Of a stretch of DNA of 64,000 bases, positions 8,681 to 18,900 are shown piece after piece. The notes below the pieces were generated by a model. It was not told the DNA's origin. It saw only the letters and a list, made by a program, of their open reading frames with translations, and did no database searches. Every line of letters starts with the position of its first letter. Within the stretch, counting starts at the first letter, position 1. The DNA is taken from NCBI GenBank assembly GCA_964545045.1, contig CAZJEN010000018.1:4451-68450 (forward strand), given 5' to 3'. The DNA is from SIG307 sp964545045 (GTDB lineage: Bacteria > Bacillota > Clostridia > Lachnospirales > Lachnospiraceae). Made by a program: the position numbers and the translations under genes.

Positions 8681-8737
8681 TTGTTGGTAGTGATACTAAT
8701 TAAGAAGTCTGCCGAGAGGGAGGCTTAGTTGTGATGC

Positions 8738-8983
8738 TTAAATATACTTCTCAACGATGGACTGTATATCTTCGTCATCAAAAAGGTAATCATCTGGTCC
8801 AAGCATTTCGTCAATATTTGATATCTCTACTAAATAATGCCACGCTTCCAAGTCATCAATACAAACTTGCTCATCATTTCTAATATATTCAACCGCCCAT
8901 GCGCAAACTGCTTCTCTAGTTAGGCTTCCATTAAAAACCATCATTATCCTTTTTGTTATTTCTTCCCTCGTTGGTTGGTTCAT
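8738..8983 (-). CDS. immunity protein for the Rhs toxin tail
   Basis: 81 residues, strongly acidic in the second half (MLGPDDYLFDDEDIQSIVEKYI), with no export signal. It begins 12 nt after the Rhs stop codon with AAAGGGGG upstream, the fixed position of a cognate immunity gene. It presumably binds the C-terminal toxin of the Rhs protein; an acidic surface is common in inhibitors of nucleases. Its stop codon lies 2-3 bp from the presumed right end of IS110. I do not recognise the family by name. Confidence 0.65.
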   Translation of the reverse strand: MNQPTREEITKRIMMVFNGSLTREAVCAWAVEYIRNDEQVCIDDLEAWHYLVEISNIDEMLGPDDYLFDDEDIQSIVEKYI

Positions 8984-8995
8984 TTATATCCCCCT

Positions 8996-9910
8996 TTACT
9001 TATTAGGCATCCAATTTCCGGTATAAACACCATCAATATCAAACATATAATGCACTTTTATGCCACCAGTTATATTAGGATCCGGACGAACTTGTCTAAT
9101 ATTTCCATAATGATCCAAGGTTTCGTACCAATCACGCTTATAACCTGTATACGGATTCCATTCTCTTACATGCCTTGCTCCTGCCATTTCACCTTGTTTT
9201 TTGGCAAGCTTAAGTTCTTCATAAAAACGAAATCTTCCATCATGTAATTCCTTAATTGATCCTGTCCCGTATCTCTCCGCTTGTCTATAATATTCCTTCA
9301 ATCTAACAGCATCTGCAATATTATCAGCACCGGAGTATTTTCCACTTGACTTCCCATAGCTGGTCTTGTATGCATCTATATCAACAAATCCACCGTTATT
9401 CTGTGCCAAAGAAGGTATACCATTCTTCTCCCTCCACGCCTTAAAGCTTCTCACTGCAGAGCTTCCGGCGTCAGCAAGGTCATTCAGCACCAAGCTACCG
9501 GACTTATAAGTACCAAATATATTAGCTGCTAAAAGTCCGACTTCCAGCACGGTGGAACCGCTAAACGGTTGGCCTTGGACGATGTACTTATCGGCCATCA
9601 TGCTTGCTGTCTGGTATGTCCCTTCCGCACTCTGGGCGAAGTTGATTCCACTACCGGCAAAGTTGCAGACTCTCTGTACATTCAGGGCCGCCTTGCTTCC
9701 CTTTCCAACGCCTGAAACAATCTTTCCAACGCCGAAGGTAACTGCCGAACCGCCGGCAAATAATGCATTCTTATAATCCTTATCTACCACTGCATACACT
9801 ACTGCATCTATGGCATTGGCCGCCGCACCTACCAGTCCCGGTACCCAGCCCACAAGACCCAATACCGTATGGGCAATCATCGCTCCCGGGTTCGTTCCGT
9901 TTATCGGTGA
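8996..9910 (-). other. Rhs C-terminal toxin region after DPFGL
   Basis: About 304 residues. The first 200 are Gly/Ala-rich and hydrophobic (IAHTVLGLVGWVPGLVG, NALFAGGSAVTFGVG), a pretoxin segment that may aid membrane passage. The last 110 carry a compact hydrophilic domain rich in Arg, His and aromatic residues (ARHVREWNPYTGYKRDWYET, KVHYMFD..GVYTG). I do not recognise the toxin class. Nuclease is a guess from the basic character and the acidic immunity protein. Confidence 0.55.
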
Positions 9911-12900
9911 AAGTCCGAACGGGTCGGTGTAGGTTACCGGATTACCCTGTACGTAGCTGTAACGGTTTAAGCTCTGGCTGTTGCCGATGCTTCCGGTCAG
10001 GATATCCTGATTCACAAAGCGCTTGATTTCCGGATTGTAGTAACGCTGGCGCATGTAGTACAAGCCGTTATCATCGGTGCTGACACCGCAACGACCGTTG
10101 TACAGGAACCGAGTCAAGGTGGTGTCTCCACTGAGAAGTTCACCGTACACACCATAGGTGTAAGTCTCAACTACTGTTCCGGTGGCATCCGTTAACTTCG
10201 TTGTGCTGCCCAGGTTGTTATAGTGGTGGTACAGTACTGCATCATCGGTATACTCGTAGATAAGACCGTTACCGTAAATGTAAAGAGTCGCTTTTCCCTC
10301 TTCTTGGGTTGCGCCCTTCTCATACCTCGTCGCACTCAAAATCCGGCTCAGAGAGGAAGATACACTCTCCGTCACGTATACTTCTCGGTAGCTGTCCGTT
10401 TCCGCTGCAATGCGGATATTCTCCGGGTCGTAGGTGTAGGTTACTCCTCCCGCAGATACCAGACGGTTGCGGCAGTCGTAGATGAGCTCCGTCATCTCTC
10501 CGTTTACCGGACCGTAAAGCATGTTGCCGTCGGCATCGTACCGAAGCTCCTCTCCGTTGTAGGTCAGGAGACGGTTCGCCGCGTCATAGGTCATAGTGGC
10601 ACTTACCAGACGGGTCAGGTCATGCTCGTCAGTTTCCGTACCCTCCACGGAGGCAACATTGCCCCTGGCATCGTAGGTATACGTATAATGGGTAAGGACC
10701 TCTTCTCCCTTTACGTCCTTCTGCTCCACTAAAAGTCCTGCTTCGTTGTAGGTGCAGAACTCCTCCGTACCGTTAGCACGGGTAGTGTGGGTCAGGTTTC
10801 CGTTGGCGTCATACTCGTAGGAGGTAACACGACCCTCATTGTCCGTTACCGTCTGTAACCAACCGTTCTTGTAGTAGGTATACCGTACGATTTCACCGCC
10901 CGGATAGGTCAGGGAAATCAAGTTGCCGATTTCATCATAGGCATACTTCACGGTGTTGCCGTTGTAGTCCGTATACTCCGTAATGCGGTTTAACGCATCG
11001 TACTTCCGCTCAATGCTGCCGCCCTCGTCGGTCACCTTCAAGACGTTGCCGTTGGCGTCGTACTCGTAGGATACCGTGCCCAGCTCATCCGCTAGGGACG
11101 TCACACGTCCTGCCACGTCGTAGGTGTAGGATGTCTTCTGCCCACGGGCATTGGTCAGCTCCGAAAGCAGACCCTGCTCGTTATAAGTGTAGGAGGTCTC
11201 ACTTCCGATCGGATTCAACTCCGTCAGCAGACGTCCCATACAGTCGTAGGTATAAGTTGTAGTACCACCGTTGGCATCCATTCTGCCAACCAGCTCTCCA
11301 TCATCATTATAGACCTCTGCGGTGATGCCGTCAAGCGGGTCCGTCACTCCGATGAGACGGCCCATGGCATCGTAGGAGTAGCCGGTTACACGACCGTTCT
11401 GTCCGTTTAACAGCTCCGTCACAGCAAGGAGATTGCCCACCGCGTCGTAGGAATATTCCGCAGTGATACCCAGCGCATCCGTCACCGTAGCGGTGCGGCC
11501 CATGCTGTCATAGGTGGTGACGGTCTGTACATTTCCCAACGCATCCGTCACCGAGGTCACGTTACCAAGAGCATCATAGGCCATCCGGCTCGTATAGCCT
11601 TCTTCGTCCGTAACCGCAATCACCCGGCCCAGAGAATCGTACTCATACGTTACCCGATAAACCTCGCCGTCCTTTGTCTCGGTATACACCTCCGTCAGAC
11701 GGTTTCTCTCGTCATACTCCATATGAACCGAAACACCCAACGCATTGGTCTTATTAATGCAGTTGCTGTTGGCATCATACTCGTAGGTAGTGGTATTGCC
11801 GTTGGCATCCGTTTCCTCCGTAAGACGTCCAAAGGTGTCATAGACATAGCTTCTCGTATTGCCCAGGGCATCCTTCTCAGAGGTAACGTTTCCTTTCACG
11901 TCGTATTGATACGTGATTGATATGCCCATATGGTCGGTTACCGTCTCCGGATACCACGAGGAATTATACGTGTACTGCAGGCTGCTGCCGTCCGGATACA
12001 TCTCCTTAGAAATCTTTCCGTTCGGATAATACTCGTATGAGATACAGCTTCCGTCCACATCCTGTTCTTCCACACAGCGGTTCAACAAATCATACTTGTA
12101 GGACACCGTACTGCCGTCCGGGAACGTCTCTTTTATCAGATTGCCGGATACGTCGTATTCCATAAACTCCTTCGATCCGTCCGCGTAATGTACCTCGGTA
12201 CAACGTCCCATGCTGTCATAGATATAAGACGTTTTCGTTCCGTCCGGGTAGCAAACGGCCGTCTGATTCCCGGCTGCATCGTACTCGTAGGTGGTGGTAT
12301 TTCCCGCACCGTCGGTCAGTGCAATCAGGTTGAAGTTACAATCGTAACGGTACGAAGTCACATTTCCCTGATTGTCGATGGCACGTACCATCTGCCCTGC
12401 GGCATTAAACTCATAGGAAGTGACATCTCCCGCCGCGTCCGTAGACTTTATCAGATTTCCCATACCGTCGTATTCCACATAGGAGGTATTTCCCTTATAG
12501 TCCGTTACCGCAGTGCACATGCCGTTTTCATAAGTGTATTGTACGGAACCCAGCCCCTCTATCGTTTCCTTCACCAGGAAGCCGTCTGCATCGTATTCGT
12601 AGAAGGTGACGCAGCCGTTGAAATCGGTCTTGGAAAGCATCAAATTCCGCGCATCGTAGGTGTAGGATGCCGTATTCCCTTCGGCATCGGTCACCGTCAA
12701 CAGGTTCCCGTTTGCATCGTAGGTCATGGCAGTGGAATTGGTTCCGCACTCTGTCAGCTTTACGATGTTACCCTTCTCGTCATACTCTCTGGACGTTGTA
12801 TTTCCGTAAGAATCCGTCTCACTGAGTAATCTGCCCTTCTCGTCATAGGTATAAGTAGTCTTTCCACCGTTTTCGTTTACCACGTAGGTCATTTTGCCGT

Positions 12901-15900
12901 TGGCGTTGATGGCAGCCTGCTTTTTCACTCCCGCCGCATCCACAATCGTTACCAGCATGCCGTCTCCGGTCTCTGTATAAGAGAAGGTCATACGACCGCC
13001 CCGCGCATCGGTCTGTTCCGTTACACGGTTCTTATCATCATACGCATTGGCAACGTACACCCCGTTTGCATTGCTTGCTTCGATGATGCGATGTTCCTCG
13101 TCGTAAACGTAGGTAATCGTATTGCCGATCGGGTCGGTATAGGATGTCAAGCATCCCCCTCCGTCATAGGTCAGGGTAATCTTTCTTCCGTTATCATCCG
13201 TAACGGATGTGATGAATCCGTAACTGTTGTAATTATAGTATACATGTTTTCCGGACAACTCATCGGTAATGGTCATTGTGCTTTCGGAATAACCTACACT
13301 TACCGACTTTCCGTCCGTATCCGTTATCTTTACAAGTCTTCCTCTTGCATCAAAACTGTAACGGATTCCGCTCGGCAGGTACATGGCGTAGGTACCGTCC
13401 TCATGCTTTTCAATCCGGTACCCTTCCATCGCTTCACTCTGGCTATAGTACTCGCCGTAGGAATACTCCTCTCCTTCCGCCAGACGGATAACGCCGTCCT
13501 GCTTTGTAGCAAACAGATTGTTTTCTAATGCATTTTTGCTCAGAAAAGAGAGCTTTGCCCCCGGTGCTCCATAGTACCAGATAATACCGTTCTGCTCTTC
13601 CAGACGCATATCATAATCATGATACCAGCCAAAGCCCAAGTCTCCGCGATAATCCGCCAGGCCGGAGCTGTAATGCATATCCAGACCAATGCTCGTTGCT
13701 CCGTTTACAGCAAATGCCGCCACTTCTTCCGTAAAATGTCCGTTTGTGATATCTACCGGATCTCCGTAGAAGGACGGTAACACAACCGTACGGAACCGTG
13801 TCTGATAAATGTGCGCTTCAATCGGAAGCACCGTTACCTCTACTCCCTTGTTCGCACCTTCTAACACCGTTACCAGAGACTCTATCAGTTTATAATATAC
13901 CTTTTCCGGGTCTCCCTCTCCCGTGAAGGTGGTCTTATAGGTTCCGTAGAAGGATTCTCCCGGATACAGTACGGCAAACTCAAGTTTCTGCCCATCCTCC
14001 AGGATAACCGCCTGGCGCAGATTGGTTCCCGTGGTAACCGCAATCGGCGCGCTTTTTGTCGTATAGATTTCTCCGGTATCCTCATCGATAACGGTATATT
14101 CCTTGGTCGGCTCCTCGTACGGTCCGATGGATGTGCTGAACTTATACAGCGGTCGATCCGATTCGTTTACAATCTTGAACTGAATGTAGTATTCTCTATC
14201 GATGTATGCACGATTTTCCGGCATGATATAGATATGAAGTCCTTCGCCTGTGTTTACTTCAAACTCGCTCTCGGTTTCAAACCGTGCAGACACCTTTTGA
14301 CGGAACGGCATCAGGGTTCCTTCAAAATCTGCAGAAAGAGAATAAGTTCCGCTCTCATCTCCCTTTACAATCCAGGATACCGTCTTTTCTTCCTGTCCCC
14401 GAATCGTCCCCATATCCTGCGTCAGGCTTTGTCCTCCCACCAGCTTTGCCAGGGAAACACCGCTTTCCGGCAGGTTCAAGGTAGCCACGGAATCTTCAAT
14501 GGTATAACAGGAGTCCGCCGCGTTTAAAATACCAAGCTCTACCTCATACATCTCCTTCAACCAGGAAACGTGCTGTATCGTGCTGACATAGGCAAGGATC
14601 GGAACCGGTTCTTCCTCCTCAACATCCGGACAATTGATATCCTGAATATGTACCTTTCGCTCATAAGAGCCTCCACCCGTACCGGTGTATGAAAAGTTAT
14701 ACGTAGCTCCGCCGTTTCCGCTGACATAATTAATCTTCACCGGAAGCGGAGTCTGTGCAAACGTCAACTGAATTTCGAATACAAACAGATTGTAATTTTC
14801 AGGGTCCGAGAAATCCACTTCTGCTTCCAACATTTCCTCCAGTTCCATCCGGTGTACCGTCAATTCACCGACAATCAATTCATCCTCTACCAAGGTAAGC
14901 GTGTATTCTCGTACCTCATATTCACTGACTGTCACATCAATATCTGCCGGTAAATATTTGTTGGCATACGCCGCCACGTTATAGGCACCGCTCTTTTCAA
15001 CAATCGTAACCAATCCGCGGCTGTTTGCCTTGAGAGAATAGCCTTCTGTGTTTGCAGAACTCACATAAATACTTGCATACGGAATTGCAGTTCCGTTTTC
15101 ATCTACCACTTTCACCACAGAGCTTCCCCGTCCGGTTTTCTCCTGTATCTCTACCGTAGTTACCGCCTGCGCTGTATTGCCTACCGCATCCCATACCTGT
15201 AACGTAACCTCGTAGGTTCCCGCTTCTTCATAGATATGTACCGGTTGCGGACCTTCTTTCTCGGTTCCGTCTCCCATATTCCAAAGATACTGTGTAATAC
15301 GCACATTGTCGGAGCATCCCATGCCGTCAAACGCAACTTCCATTCCGGCCAATCCAACCAAATTCTGTGCCAACACCGCTACCGGTGCCACTTCATCCAC
15401 GTCATCCGCATAGCACTCTGCCGGCTCGGTTTTTGCCGAATTTCCGTATTTATCATATACCGTCACCTGATAGAAATAAATCACTCCCGTCTCCACAGCG
15501 GTATCCGTAAATTCGTCTTCCGTTACGGTTGCAATTCGTGCAAAGGAATCCTCTCCTACCTTTCTGCGGTAAATTTCATAGTATGAAAAATCAGAAGCTT
15601 TTTCGCCCTCTAAGGTCAGTTTGATTTCAAAATGACCTGTTTCTGCCGTCAAAGCCGGTGCCTGCGGTGCCGTGTGATCTACATAATAGATTACCGTCTG
15701 CTCCTCGCTCATGTTTCCTGCTATATCGCTTGCCGTAATACGTATTTTATACTCTCCCTCGGTCAGTCTCACCGTATTCCAGTTTATCGTTGCCCAATAG
15801 CTTTTTCCGAAAACCTGCTGTTCCGCAAGCGTGTACCAAGTATTCTCTCCGACTCTCTGATACTCTGCTTTCAGCCTTGCTAAGGAAGCATTGTCTATCA

Positions 15901-18900
15901 GCAGCAGTTTCATCTGTGCCTGCTTTCCTACCGTTTCTCCGTCGTTCGGCGTAATACCGGTAATGGTCGGTGCTTCTGTATCCGCAGCTACCGTTACCGC
16001 AATTTCTTCCGACATTGTACTTTCGTTACCGGCAATGTCTACCGCGGAAACCTTATAACGATAACGCTCTCCGGCCCTTACTGAAGTATCAAAATAGTTC
16101 TTGGTATTGCATCTGTCCTTGTGCACATAGAAGCTTCCGTTTTGTCCGTCAGCCCGGTAAATCCGATAGTACTTTACATCCTTGTCTATGTTAGACGACC
16201 ACTGTAACTCTACACACCCCTCGTTAGAACCGGTGGTAAGCCCCTCCACCTTTGCCGGAGCCGTACGGTCAATGAAATACTCTACAATGACATCCTCCCC
16301 GTTTTCCAACAATGCATTTTTGTTTCCGGCACTGTCATATACTTCAAACTTAATGTAAAGACTTCCCTCGTCAAACGCTCTGAGAGACATCGTATGGTAA
16401 AAGCTTTCGGATTGATTTCCGTCCCCGTAGACCCTTGCAACTTCCACAAAATTCACTTTATCCAAAGAGTAGCTGAATACCGCTTTTTCCAACGCATGAT
16501 TGTCCTTTGCATCTATCTGTAATGCCAGACTGTCTTTATAGTAGGACGCAATCGGTGATACCGACTTTATGGTAGGCTTTATGGTATCCTCTACCGTTGT
16601 GACCTCACATACCTCAGACGGTTCTCCTCTGTTTCCCAGATTGTCATATCCCACAATTCGGAAGCAATAGGTGGTATTCGGTACAAGATTTCCCACGGTG
16701 TATCCCAAGACATCGTAAACTTTTCCTACAGCTACAAACGCATCGTCCTTTAACTGTTCTACCTGGAAATAAGAGAAATCCGCCTCCGTAACATCTTCCC
16801 ATTTTATCTGCACCTGGGTTGACGTTCCGATATACTCCGTAAGAACAATCTTTGTAATCCCCGTATTATCCACCTGATAACGTCTGATTTCCTTTTCTGC
16901 GCTCCGGTTGCCCGCAGCGTCTACCGCTTCTACGCCGATATAATAAACTCCGTCTTCATACCTGGTGGTATCCAGTACGTATTCCGCCTTTCTGTCGTTC
17001 ACAGAAACCGTTTCAAGCTCGGTCCATTCCGTCTCTCCATCCGTGCGGAAATAGAATGTCACCTCCGCTGCCTCTTTGTTATCTGTCGCTTTTACCTGAA
17101 GCGTCACGGACTTGTTCACCGTTCCGGTTTTCGGAAGAATTTCTTTGATTTCCGGCGGACACAAATCCGTATCTGCCGTCTTTGTTGCCTCTGCGGAATA
17201 TTCACTCTCGTAAGTGTGGACATCCACCGCGGTAACAACATAGGTATAGGTCTTGTTTTCCTCCACCGTTTTATCGGTGTAGCTTGTATTGTTCTTACCG
17301 CTTACCGTGCCGAGCAGCGTATATTCGTCCTCCGCTTCGTTCTTCCGATATACCTTGTAACTGTTGCAGTCTTCGGTAATCGACGGCTCCCAATTTAACA
17401 CAATGGTTCCGTTATCTGCGATTGCAATCAGATTCTCCGGTGCTTTCGGAAGCTGACGGTCCACAAAATAAGTGATTGTTTCCTCGTCTTTATTTCCGTC
17501 GGCGTCATATAATGTATACCGCAAAGTATAACCCTTTACTCCTACCACATGAGTTACATCCCATTCGCATTCCACATAAAGAGTCGTACTGTTGTATCGC
17601 TTCTGTTCCAGTAACTGCGGAGTTAAACGCTTCCATTCTCCCGTGGAATCCTTATACTCGATTTTCACTTGATTTCCCGTGCTGTTTCCGTAATTCCGAA
17701 AATGAACAGACAGCTTTAATACATCTGCCTTAATATTCTTTCCCGGCTCCGGGTACACAGCGGTAATCTCAGGCATAACAAGCGCCGACTCCACCCGATT
17801 GCTTTCCGCAGAAACATTTCCCGAACTGTCATGGGCTGTAACGGAATAATAGTATACCTTGTTTTCCTCTGCTGTTGTGTCTTTATAGAAGGTATCCGTT
17901 ATCCCGGAAACCAGCTCTACTCCGTCACGATAAACCGTATATCCTTCTACACCCACATTATCCGTGGCAGCATTCCATGAAATCGTTATGGACGAACCGG
18001 TTCTAAGCTTCACGCCAAGACTTCCGTTCAAACTCGGTGCCTCGGTATCCAACTTCGTATTAATCTCTACCTTCGGAGAACTCTTCGCCAACGTGCCCCA
18101 ATCATTTCTCGGATATACTTCGTACACATACTTTGTTCCCGGCTGCAACTCCTTATCCCAAAATATAGTTGTCTTTGTGGTCGCAATCTCTTCTCCGTTA
18201 CGATAAATCACATACTCCTCTACCCCTGAATTCGCCGGTACCTCATAGGTCAGCTCTGCCGTTGTATATGTAACGTCACTGACCTCCAGACGGCTCACCG
18301 GCAAATCATACTCTACAATGATGCGGTTGGAGATGGTTTCGAGAGGGGTGCTGAAGTAATAGTTCTTCTTTGCATGGTTTACGATTACTCTATTAAAACG
18401 GAATGTATCAGGGTAACTACTGTATACCCTTACCCACCCCTTTAATCGATTTAATATTACCGTATGTTCATCCGACGCAACAAAGCAGTATGGCCTTCCT
18501 TGTCGGAAAAGATTGCAAATCTCCAAAACTCCTGCTGTCAAATATCCGGTATGGTCTATCTCAGAATAGGATTTAAACTCCCCGTTTACCGTAAGATGTC
18601 CTTTTGCGTCCTGCATAGACAGAATCCCTTGGCTTTCTATTCTAACATCATAATCACATAAAAGTGTTCCATCTTGAATATCTAGAGTTCCGTTCTGTAC
18701 ATAAACATACTGTGTATGTACTTCCTTTCCGTTTAACCGAAGGATTCCTCCATCTTTTACGGTAATACTGCCGCTTACATCAAGATTTTGATTCAGACTT
18801 ACCGGTTCGCATACCGTCAAGTAGCCGTCCCAACATTCATTTGCAAAAGTTGTCGTATCCTTAATAATGATATAGCCTTCTGCCGTTCCGGTCTCATCAA

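Larger units (their letters stand above)
7230..8735 (+). mobile_element. IS110-group insertion sequence
   Basis: One DEDD transposase ORF preceded by about 270 bp of non-coding, highly structured DNA and followed by about 55 bp, the IS110-group (not IS1111) arrangement. The ends are estimated, not proven. The right end lies just before the immunity stop codon at 8738; the left end lies just after the toxin reading frame closes at 7226-7228. No terminal inverted repeats are expected. The element sits between immunity gene 1 and the orphan toxin module of the Rhs locus, in the opposite orientation. Confidence 0.75.

Noticed and set aside
7200..8697. TGTTACTACCA and TGGTAGTGATAC as terminal inverted repeats of the IS
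   Set aside because: The left copy lies within the toxin reading frame (outside the likely element end) and IS110-group elements lack terminal inverted repeats; probably coincidental.
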